Source of the DNA: Aestuariibaculum lutulentum
Lineage (GTDB): Bacteria > Bacteroidota > Bacteroidia > Flavobacteriales > Flavobacteriaceae
DNA length: 64,000 nucleotides
Reading direction: 5' to 3'
Assembly: GCF_032926325.1 (NCBI RefSeq)
Contig: NZ_CP136709.1
Coordinates: forward strand, 1,941,501-2,005,500
The stretch's first letter is position 1, and the number at the start of each line of letters is the position of its first letter. The notes under the pieces are model-generated. The model ran no database searches. It was not told the origin of the DNA and worked only from the letters and a program-made list of their open reading frames with translations. Positions 42,746 to 49,811 of the stretch are shown here, one piece after another. The translations under genes and the position numbers were made by a program.

Positions 42746-43738
42746 TTATTGCTGCTGCTGTCTTTGTTGTTGTTGTTGTAAATCCTGTTGCTGTTGTTGC
42801 TGCTGTTGTTGAATACGTTCTATGTGTCTTTTGTAACTGTTATTATTAATGGAGGACATTGGCGTTTCTGGTAAAGTTATATCTTCATCGTTTTTAGCTG
42901 TACTTACGTTTACTTTTACAAATAAATCGGCATTGGCGTTACCTTTATAAACGCCTTTAACCGGGGCACAGTCGTTATAATCTCGTCCAACAGCAAGACG
43001 AACATGGCAATCGTTTGCTATGATGTTATTTGTTGGGTCGAAACCAAGCCAGCCATAAAAAGGAATGTATGCTTCTATCCAAGCATGGGTAGCACCTTCA
43101 CCACGGGTAATATCGCTATTAGGACAAATATAACCGCTAACATATCGTGCAGGAATACCACACATTCTAACGGCTTGAAGCATGATATTCGTGAAATCCT
43201 GACATACTCCGGCTTTTATTTCCCAAACTTCATCTATAGAAGAATCTACTTTGGTAACCCCTTTAGTGTATTTTATTTGGCTATAAACATAGGTGCAAAG
43301 TGCCTGAAGCGCCTGATAAACTGTTTTTTGCTTTATGCCTTTTTCTTCAATTAATTGAATTAATTCGTTTGAGCCAACAAATGGTTTGTGAATTAGAAAA
43401 TCAACAAACGGATCGTCGTATTTTATTTTTGTTAACTCCATCCATTGGGTTTCTACATCTACAGTGTCTTCTGGTAATATTTTTGGGAATGTGGTTACTT
43501 CAATATTAGATTCAATGTATAATTCGGTAATGGCATCAGTAATCATAAAAGAACCAACCATATTTTTGTAATAATCGGTATAGGTTTGCACATGGGCATT
43601 GTTTGTAATTACCAAATAGTGGGAATTGACTTGTTGAAAATCGTCATTAATTGGATGCAAACGCAATTGGTTTGCGGCATCAATAACTGGTGAGTCATAA
43701 CTGTATTTAGTAAGATGTTTTATGAAATAATTTGCCAT
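42746..43738 (-). CDS. Transglutaminase-like protein with polyglutamine tail
   Basis: A 330-residue protein with an N-terminal beta-domain (HLTKYSYDSPVIDAANQLRLHP) as in bacterial transglutaminase-like peptidases and a core with Cys (IKAGVCQDFTNIMLQAVR), His (ATHAWIEAYIP) and Asp (GWLGFDPTNN), all present. The last 25 residues are almost pure glutamine in the pattern Q9-D-L-Q5-R-Q4, coded by mixed CAA and CAG. It is the last gene of a three-gene module after the ATP-grasp and alpha-E genes. No signal peptide is seen, so it is probably cytoplasmic. The activity, peptidase or amide-forming, is unknown. Confidence 0.88.
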   Translation of the reverse strand: MANYFIKHLTKYSYDSPVIDAANQLRLHPINDDFQQVNSHYLVITNNAHVQTYTDYYKNMVGSFMITDAITELYIESNIEVTTFPKILPEDTVDVETQWMELTKIKYDDPFVDFLIHKPFVGSNELIQLIEEKGIKQKTVYQALQALCTYVYSQIKYTKGVTKVDSSIDEVWEIKAGVCQDFTNIMLQAVRMCGIPARYVSGYICPNSDITRGEGATHAWIEAYIPFYGWLGFDPTNNIIANDCHVRLAVGRDYNDCAPVKGVYKGNANADLFVKVNVSTAKNDEDITLPETPMSSINNNSYKRHIERIQQQQQQQQQDLQQQQQRQQQQ

Positions 43739-43746
43739 AGTAATAC

Positions 43747-44673
43747 TTAATTAATTGGGATGTAGTAAACAGAATTGATGTCTTCAGAGATGTCTCGAAT
43801 GTCTTGTTTAATGCCTTCTACGAAATTAAGGAGTCCCTGTTCATTTATATTTTCAATGGTGGTGTATTTAATACTGCTTTCTAATTTACCTAACAGAAAT
43901 TGTAAATTATTGTTGCCAAGTTCTCCGGCATCAATAAGCTCCGTAATGTGTCTGTTTAATTTATTAATGCAATAATAAACCGATCGCGGAAAGAGTTTAT
44001 CTCTGAAAATAAGATCTACGATTTGGTCTTCATTAAATGAAGATTTATAGGTTTTCAAATATTTTTGATAACCACCAACAACTAATAGTAGGTTTCTCCA
44101 ATATAATCCCTTTTCTAAGTCGTCTGTTGCATGCCGAATTTCTTCAAGTTTTAATGTAGTGAAATCTGAAATTAAAATAACGCGTTCTAAATAGCGCCCA
44201 ACATTCATAAAATAATAAGCAGGACCACGTTCTTGCATAATGTCGTTGGTACCATAAAACATTAAATGATGCCCCAATAATTCTTCTAATAGACGGATAG
44301 GGTCTTCTTCTTTAAGGCGTTGCCTAAGATTATTATTTGTTACGAATAAGTAGTAGTTGTTTATGCATAACCAGGATTCTCTTGAAATATGTTCCTGAAC
44401 GCTTCTTGCATTTTCTCTGGCTCTGGTAACGATATTAACAATAGAGTTGTCATTGCTAACATCAAAAATCATATAATCAATACATTCTATGGGATCTTCG
44501 GTATAAAATTCCGTTTCAGATGAAGCGAAATTTTTAATGACAGGAGTCCAGGAAAAAAGTTCAGGTGAATCTTGATTGGCATAAAAATTTACTTTCAATA
44601 AAGCTAAAATGCCATTACCACGCGCCATATATCTGTTCATCCAGATAAGGTTATTTGCTACTCTACTTAACAT
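43747..44673 (-). CDS. Alpha-E domain protein (DUF403)
   Basis: A 308-residue all-helical protein. It opens with the family-typical MLSRVANNLIWMNRYMARGNGI and has GRYLERVILISDFTTLKLEEIRH near 177-199. The function of the alpha-E domain is unknown. It nearly always sits between a circularly permuted ATP-grasp and a transglutaminase gene, as it does here (8 bases to the transglutaminase, 22 from the ATP-grasp). Comparative genomics has linked this trio to synthesis or modification of a peptide-like product. Confidence 0.9.
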   Translation of the reverse strand: MLSRVANNLIWMNRYMARGNGILALLKVNFYANQDSPELFSWTPVIKNFASSETEFYTEDPIECIDYMIFDVSNDNSIVNIVTRARENARSVQEHISRESWLCINNYYLFVTNNNLRQRLKEEDPIRLLEELLGHHLMFYGTNDIMQERGPAYYFMNVGRYLERVILISDFTTLKLEEIRHATDDLEKGLYWRNLLLVVGGYQKYLKTYKSSFNEDQIVDLIFRDKLFPRSVYYCINKLNRHITELIDAGELGNNNLQFLLGKLESSIKYTTIENINEQGLLNFVEGIKQDIRDISEDINSVYYIPIN

Positions 44674-44695
44674 ATATTCGTTCTTTCTTTTTAAA

Positions 44696-46138
44696 TTATT
44701 TTAAAACCCATGTGTCTTTACTGCCTCCGCCTTGTGAGCTATTAACAACTAAGGATCCTTTTTTAAGGGCAACTCTTGTTAAACCACCTGGACAAATATC
44801 AATGCCGTCAGCACCTGTTAGGGCAAATGGTCGCAAGTCTATACAGCGAGGGGATAGTTTTCCATCTATAAAGCAGGGCGCTGTAGATAGTTTTAAAATG
44901 GGTTGTGCAATAAAGCCATCAGGTTTCTTTTTAACGGTATCTAAATAATCTTTGATTTCTTCTTCGCTTGCTTCGTGTCCCATAAGCATGCCGTAACCGC
45001 CACTACCGTCTGTTTTTTTAATAACCATTTCTCGAATGTGCTCGGTGACATATTCAAGTTCCTCTGGTTTACTAAGCTGATAGGTCTTAATATTTTTTAA
45101 AATTGGTTCTTCCCCTAAGTAATATCTAATCATGTCCGGAACATAAATGTAAATGGCTTTATCGTCAGCAATTCCAGTTCCTGGTGCATTTACAATTATA
45201 ACATTGCCTTTTCGGTAGGCAGCCATAATTCCGGCAACACCTAAAACACTTTCGGCTTTAAATTCTAAAGGGTCTAGATAATCATCATCAACACGTCTGT
45301 AAATCACATCAACTTGTTTTAGACCATTAGTTGTTTTCATGTAAACAAAATGATCTTTAACGACTAGGTCGCTACCTTCAACAAGTTCAATACCCATAAG
45401 TCTAGCCAAAGTGGTGTGCTCGTAATAAGCAGAGTTATATATTCCGGGTGTTAATAACACCACATTGGGATTAGCAATAGAAGAAAGTTCTTTTAGTTTT
45501 CGATATAAATAATTGGGGTAATTTGATACCGATCGAACGCCGTTTTTGGGTAATACGCCAGGAAATAAACGTTTCGATATTTCTCTGTTTTCTAACATAT
45601 AACTTACGCCGGAAGGGGTTCTTAAATTGTCTTCAAGAACGTAAAACTCGCCATCTTCATTACGAATTAAATCGACTCCCGAAATATGTACATAGATATC
45701 GTGAGGCACATTAACGCCTTTCATTTCTCTTAAATAATAAGGACAGGAAAATATTAATTCACTAGGTATAATACCGTCCTTAATAATGAACTGTTCATGA
45801 TAAATATCCTTAATAAAGAGGTTTAAAGCTTTAAGTCGTTGTTTAATGCCTCGTTCTATTTTGTCCCATTCATCAGCTGTGATTATTCTGGGAACAATAT
45901 CGAAAGGGAATATTTTTTCAATACCTTCATTGTTATTGTATACGGTAAAGGTGACGCCTTGACTCATAAATAACTGCTTGGCAAGTTCTTCTTTGGTCGA
46001 TAGTTTTTCGGGTGAAGTGTTTTTTAAATATTCAATAAATTGTTCATACTGAGTTCTAAACTCCACATCGTCATTGTACATTTCATCCCAAGTGTTGGGT
46101 AACTTATCATAGGAAGAAAAAAGATTGTTATTGTTCAT
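44696..46138 (-). CDS. Circularly permuted type-2 ATP-grasp ligase
   Basis: A 480-residue ATP-grasp protein. Central motifs such as DIYVHISGVDLIRNEDGEFYVLEDN near 144-168, LLTPGIYNSAYYEH near 226-239, DVIYRRVDDDYLDPLEF and GGYGMLMG near 384-391 are typical of the CP_ATPgrasp family. Such enzymes are predicted to form carboxylate-amine (peptide) bonds. It is the first gene of the minus-strand module with alpha-E and transglutaminase genes. The proteasome-like Anbu gene often found with this trio is not present here. Confidence 0.9.
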   Translation of the reverse strand: MNNNNLFSSYDKLPNTWDEMYNDDVEFRTQYEQFIEYLKNTSPEKLSTKEELAKQLFMSQGVTFTVYNNNEGIEKIFPFDIVPRIITADEWDKIERGIKQRLKALNLFIKDIYHEQFIIKDGIIPSELIFSCPYYLREMKGVNVPHDIYVHISGVDLIRNEDGEFYVLEDNLRTPSGVSYMLENREISKRLFPGVLPKNGVRSVSNYPNYLYRKLKELSSIANPNVVLLTPGIYNSAYYEHTTLARLMGIELVEGSDLVVKDHFVYMKTTNGLKQVDVIYRRVDDDYLDPLEFKAESVLGVAGIMAAYRKGNVIIVNAPGTGIADDKAIYIYVPDMIRYYLGEEPILKNIKTYQLSKPEELEYVTEHIREMVIKKTDGSGGYGMLMGHEASEEEIKDYLDTVKKKPDGFIAQPILKLSTAPCFIDGKLSPRCIDLRPFALTGADGIDICPGGLTRVALKKGSLVVNSSQGGGSKDTWVLK

Positions 46139-46157
46139 ATATTAATAAGTATGTTCT

Positions 46158-46165
46158 TAAATATA
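46158..46165 (-). promoter_or_regulatory. Candidate -7 element of the ATP-grasp module
   Basis: TATATTTA on the minus strand, one base off TAnnTTTG, 19 bases before the ATG. It overlaps a 6-bp hairpin (AAGTAT/ATACTT, 46147-46168). The rest of the 383-base divergent gap is AT-rich and I see no gene in it. Confidence 0.35.
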
Positions 46166-46475
46166 CTTAAAAATTGAAGAATAGATAGAGATTTAAGGTT
46201 ATATGTAAATTAAAATTAACGTTTATTCATTTTTGTTAAAAATATTTCTAAAAATATACTTGCTTCATAATTTGTTTCTTATAAAATTATATACTTATCA
46301 ATCGGTTACGGTCTAATTTACTCTTGAATTGAAGTTAATTTTATTGTGTTTTAGTAGTCTGCAATAAGAGATTTATTAAAAATCTTAATAAAGAGAGTTT
46401 AAATTAATGTTAGTTGTAAATTAAATTGTTGGTATGTAGTAGTTTGATTAATTTTTCAAAAAAAATAAAAGCTCA

Positions 46476-46514
46476 GGCAACCATTACTTAAAAATTCTCG
46501 TCTATTTAAATAGA
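46476..46514 (+). promoter_or_regulatory. ECF-type promoter and palindrome before the sigma factor gene
   Basis: GGCAACC (46476-46482), 16 bases, then CGTCTA (46499-46504) fits the AACC...CGTC layout of ECF sigma promoters and is unlike the TAnnTTTG promoters elsewhere in the window. It suggests autoregulation by the ECF factor 18 bases downstream. TCTATTTAAATAGA (46501-46514), a perfect 14-bp palindrome, overlaps the -10 box. Confidence 0.6.
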
Positions 46515-46521
46515 AGACCAA

Positions 46522-47097
46522 ATGAACACCTTATTGAAAGTTATACAACTTCATAAAAACGAATCGGCACTTATTAAGCGAGCGGTAAAAAATAATCGCG
46601 AGGCGCAGCACATGTTATTCGAAATGCATGCGCCTAAAATGTTAAGCGTGTGTCGATACTATTTAAAAGATGTGTATCATGCCGAAGAAGTTATGATGAA
46701 TGGTTTTTTTAAGGTGTTTACAAATTTGAAGAGTTTTAGAGGTGAAGGTAGTTTTGAAGGTTGGATAAGAAGAATTATGGTTCGGGAATCCATAAGTTAC
46801 TTAAGGCAACAAAAACATGTGGAATTTCCGGTTGAAGAAGTCGATATTAAAAATGAATTTACCAATAATATAGAAACCGAAATTGAAGTAGAAGAGATAC
46901 AGCAACTTATCGACGAATTACCTGAAGGTTATAAAATAGTATTTATTATGTATGCCATTCAAGGCTACAAGCATCAGGAGATTGCGAGTTTACTTGATAT
47001 TGCTGAAAACACTTCAAAATCTCAGTTATTCAAAGCGAGAAAGCTTTTACAGGATAAAATTACGAACAGAAACACAACAAGCTATGGCACGAAATAA
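46522..47097 (+). CDS. ECF-type RNA polymerase sigma factor
   Basis: A 191-residue sigma factor with region 2 (EMHAPKMLSVCRYYLKDVYHAEEVMMNGFFKVFTNL near 33-68, DNA melting/-10 recognition) and region 4 (IDELPEGYKIVFIMYAIQGYKHQEIASLLDIAENTSKSQLFKARKLL near 129-175, -35 recognition). The linker between them is acidic. It heads an operon with a membrane anchor protein, overlapping by 14 bases, and a putative outer-membrane protein, which fits an envelope-stress or surface-sensing system. Confidence 0.93.
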   Translation: MNTLLKVIQLHKNESALIKRAVKNNREAQHMLFEMHAPKMLSVCRYYLKDVYHAEEVMMNGFFKVFTNLKSFRGEGSFEGWIRRIMVRESISYLRQQKHVEFPVEEVDIKNEFTNNIETEIEVEEIQQLIDELPEGYKIVFIMYAIQGYKHQEIASLLDIAENTSKSQLFKARKLLQDKITNRNTTSYGTK

Positions 47098-47824
47098 TTT
47101 TGAAAAACAGATAAAGGAAAAGCTTGAAGGAAGAACTATGAAACCTTCGGCCGATGCGTGGAATACACTTTCAAAACGATTAGATGCTAATGAAAATAAG
47201 TCGAGCAACAAAAGGTATTTATGGTTAGGTATTGCGGCGAGTTTTATTGGTGTTTTGTTTTTGGTAACTGTATTTACAAAAACTGAAGAAACTGTACCTG
47301 TTATTGTTAATAATCCTAAAGTTGTTGAAGAGACAATTCCTATGGAAGTTGTTTCTCAAAATGTTAAGGATACTTCAAAGGTTGAAGAAAATACTACGAA
47401 TAAAGTTATTGAAGAATCAATACTTAAAAAACAACATGACATTATTTCTAAACAAGAGCAGCGAATTGTAATAGCTCAGGAGCAATCAGATACGTCTGAA
47501 GAATTACAAAATGCCAATAATCAACTTAAAAAGGAATTAAGTTTTGAAGACCAAAAGGTTGAAGAAGTTATAGCTAAGGTTAGCGATTTAATGACACGGA
47601 ATATAGAAGTGACAGATAACGAAATTGAAGCTTTGCTTCTAGATGCGCAGCGAAGCATTAATAAACAAAGAATTTTAGACCAGTCTACGGGCGTTGTCGA
47701 TGCCGATTTGTTGCTTCAAGATGTAGAAACCGAATTAGACCAGTCGTTTAGAAGTAAGGTCTTCGATGCTATAAAAACCAGTTTTGGAACTGTAAAAACA
47801 GCCGTAGCACAACGTAATCAGTAA
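47084..47824 (+). CDS. Putative anti-sigma factor, single-pass membrane protein
   Basis: A 246-residue protein starting at the ATG that overlaps the sigma gene by 14 bases (MARNNFEKQIKEKLEGR). A cytoplasmic segment of about 44 residues precedes one membrane helix (YLWLGIAASFIGVLFLVTVF, 45-64); the rest is a Glu/Lys/Gln-rich, coiled-coil-prone periplasmic part. Cytoplasmic N-terminus, one helix and coupling to an ECF gene are the usual anti-sigma layout, but no zinc-binding ZAS motif (HxxxCxxC) is visible. Earlier in-frame starts lie deep inside the sigma gene and are unlikely. Confidence 0.7.
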   Translation: MARNNFEKQIKEKLEGRTMKPSADAWNTLSKRLDANENKSSNKRYLWLGIAASFIGVLFLVTVFTKTEETVPVIVNNPKVVEETIPMEVVSQNVKDTSKVEENTTNKVIEESILKKQHDIISKQEQRIVIAQEQSDTSEELQNANNQLKKELSFEDQKVEEVIAKVSDLMTRNIEVTDNEIEALLLDAQRSINKQRILDQSTGVVDADLLLQDVETELDQSFRSKVFDAIKTSFGTVKTAVAQRNQ

Positions 47825-47884
47825 ATCATCATTCAATCAAATCATATTAATCAAAACCCGTTTCGGGACAAAAAACGAACAGTT

Positions 47885-48967
47885 ATGCAAACAATTACTA
47901 AAATTTTAGTGCTCACGGCACTGTGTTTAAGTGTGCAATTCATCAATGCGCAAGACACCATTCAAAATGTTAATAATAAGGAGAAAATTGAACTTTTATT
48001 AAAAGAGAAGGAAACCATTCAAAGTCAGGAACGCGAGATGCTGAAACAAGAAGTGGAGGCTATAAATGTAAGACTTGAAAAAGGTGAATTAACCAATCTG
48101 GAAGCCGATATTTTAAAGAAAGAAGCAGCTAAAAAACGTGCTTTGAATATTGAAAATCGAGTAGCTATAATAGATAATAAAATAGAATTACTTAAACGTA
48201 ATGAAACCGATTATGATATTGAAGATAACAATGAAAATATTATAATAAGAATTGGAAAGGGAGACGAAACAAGTGAAAGTATTGTGTTTGTTGGCGATAA
48301 AAAAAATGACAAGCCAAGAAAATACGATAGACGTACAACAAGTGATTTTGTTCTAGCTTTCGGGTTTAATAATGCCATAATTGAAGGCGAGAAATTGGAT
48401 GATTCACCTTATAAATTTGGTGGTTCTCGTTTCTTTGAAATGGGTTGGGCATGGAAAACCAGAGTGTTTAAAGAGTCTAATTTTATGAGATTAAAATACG
48501 GATGGTCACTTCAAATTAATGGATTAAAAGCCAACGATAATCAATATTTTGTTCAGGATGGAGATCAAACGTCTCTGGAGCTTTTTCCTCATGAACTTAA
48601 AAAGGCCAAATTATCGGTTTCTAATTTAGTATTTCCGGTGCATTTTGAGTTCGGGCCTTCAAAAAAAATAGAACGCGAAAATTATTTTAGGTATTCAACC
48701 AAAAATCAGTTTAAAATAGGTCTTGGTGGTTATGGCGGTTTCAATGTAGGAACACGTCAGAAGTTGAAATATACGGCCGATGGAGATCGTTCTAAAGAAA
48801 AACAAAAACGTAGTTTTAATACTAGTAATCTGGTTTACGGATTAAGTGGATATTTGGCTATCGACGATGTAGCTTTATATGTAAAATACGATTTGTCACC
48901 ACTATTTAAAAGTCAGGATATCAGACAAAACAATATATCTGTCGGACTTAGATTCGATGTTGATTAG
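47885..48967 (+). CDS. Putative outer-membrane beta-barrel protein of the ECF operon
   Basis: A 360-residue protein with a signal peptide (MQTITKILVLTALCLSVQFINAQ). A Glu/Lys-rich coiled-coil segment (about 30-110) precedes a beta-barrel-like C-terminal domain of amphipathic strands (DFVLAFGFNNAIIEG, FFEMGWAWKTRVF, FKIGLGGYGGFNVGTRQKLKY, ending ISVGLRFDVD). It is third in the operon after sigma and putative anti-sigma genes and could be the regulated effector or a sensor. No named family is recognised. Confidence 0.65.
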   Translation: MQTITKILVLTALCLSVQFINAQDTIQNVNNKEKIELLLKEKETIQSQEREMLKQEVEAINVRLEKGELTNLEADILKKEAAKKRALNIENRVAIIDNKIELLKRNETDYDIEDNNENIIIRIGKGDETSESIVFVGDKKNDKPRKYDRRTTSDFVLAFGFNNAIIEGEKLDDSPYKFGGSRFFEMGWAWKTRVFKESNFMRLKYGWSLQINGLKANDNQYFVQDGDQTSLELFPHELKKAKLSVSNLVFPVHFEFGPSKKIERENYFRYSTKNQFKIGLGGYGGFNVGTRQKLKYTADGDRSKEKQKRSFNTSNLVYGLSGYLAIDDVALYVKYDLSPLFKSQDIRQNNISVGLRFDVD

Positions 48968-48968
48968 A

Positions 48969-49003
48969 AAAAAAAAGCGACACCGTTAAGTGTCGCTTTT
49001 TTT
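48969..49003. terminator. Intrinsic terminator between the ECF operon and DUF4386 gene
   Basis: A-run, AGCGACAC (48976-48983), loop CGTTAA, GTGTCGCT (48990-48997), T-run. It serves the ECF operon and, because of the A-run on the left, probably the convergent gene as well, whose stop codon lies in it. Confidence 0.93.
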
Positions 49004-49619
49004 ATGCGTTATTTTTAAATCCTTTAAGCAGAAGCCATATTGCTAGAGACATCTCACCAATTATGCTTGGTATGGCAACTAAAGCCAAGAATATTGAGCT
49101 GTACGCATCATAATCTGGAAGCAAAAAATGAGCACATGTATCAATCATATACATGACTCCGGCAAGTATTACAAATAATGTGATAAATTTTGGCGTGTTA
49201 ATTATTCTTCCTAAAAGAATTAAATGAATTCCAAAAAAGAAAAGTCCAATGAGCCATATTGTATTAAATGTATGTACATGATTTAAAATGTCGTTGCTCG
49301 TAGAAACTTTAAAAGTTAAAGGTAAAGCAAAAATCGCAACGCCCATTATAGCGGCATGCATCATTCTAAAAAGGGTACTTAATGAAGATAAATAATTGGA
49401 TTTATAAAGTAAGTAAAGGGCCCAAGCCACCACAACATCAAAAACAACAGTGACTAAAAAGGCTAATATTCCAAATCTAACCAAGAGATGATTTTGTTGA
49501 ATGGTTTCTAAGGGATTTTTCATTAAGGCTTCAATGGCGAAAAAATTTGCAAATATGGCAGCAAAGAAGATTATAAAGTAGCTTAAACCTGTAATAATAG
49601 ATAGTTTTCGAAGGTTCAT
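49002..49619 (-). CDS. DUF4386 integral membrane protein
   Basis: A 205-residue protein with about six membrane helices (for example LSYFIIFFAAIFANFFAIEAL, FGILAFLVTVVFDVVVAWALY, FNTIWLIGLFFFGIHLILLG, ITLFVILAGVMYMIDTC). The start RKLSIITGLSYFIIF and the GIHLILLGRII block match DUF4386. The function of the family is unknown. It is a single gene. The 192 bases before dnaG hold only the dnaG promoter. Confidence 0.85.
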   Translation of the reverse strand: MNLRKLSIITGLSYFIIFFAAIFANFFAIEALMKNPLETIQQNHLLVRFGILAFLVTVVFDVVVAWALYLLYKSNYLSSLSTLFRMMHAAIMGVAIFALPLTFKVSTSNDILNHVHTFNTIWLIGLFFFGIHLILLGRIINTPKFITLFVILAGVMYMIDTCAHFLLPDYDAYSSIFLALVAIPSIIGEMSLAIWLLLKGFKNNA

Positions 49620-49750
49620 TTTCTATGTTTTAAGGGTGTTTAATTTGTTGACGAACTTGTAATTAAAATGTTACAACAACAAGATAATCTTCATTTCGAT
49701 TAAAAGAGAATTAATTTTGTTTGAATTTTTAGTATTTTGGAGTTTAAGTA

Positions 49751-49758
49751 TATTTTTG
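49751..49758 (+). promoter_or_regulatory. -7 element of dnaG
   Basis: TATTTTTG, a perfect TAnnTTTG match, 53 bases before the TTG start of dnaG. No -33 box at ideal spacing. Confidence 0.45.
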
Positions 49759-49811
49759 CAATCAGTAAAAAGCGTTACAAAGCAATCTTTTAAAATTAAA
49801 AACCAAACCAT

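Noticed and set aside
42746..42830. The CAA/CAG-rich tract considered as a CRISPR-like or tandem-repeat array.
   Set aside because: It is an in-frame coding tract ending at a stop codon, with mixed codons and no spacer structure.
46139..46475. Large AT-rich divergent gap examined for a small RNA or small gene.
   Set aside because: No conserved-looking ORF, terminator or structured segment was seen apart from promoter elements at the two ends.
46952..47083. Upstream extension of the putative anti-sigma gene to an earlier ATG.
   Set aside because: The extra 44 codons lie wholly inside sigma region 4 in another frame and encode an unconserved basic segment; the ATG at 47084 gives a sensible 14-base overlap.
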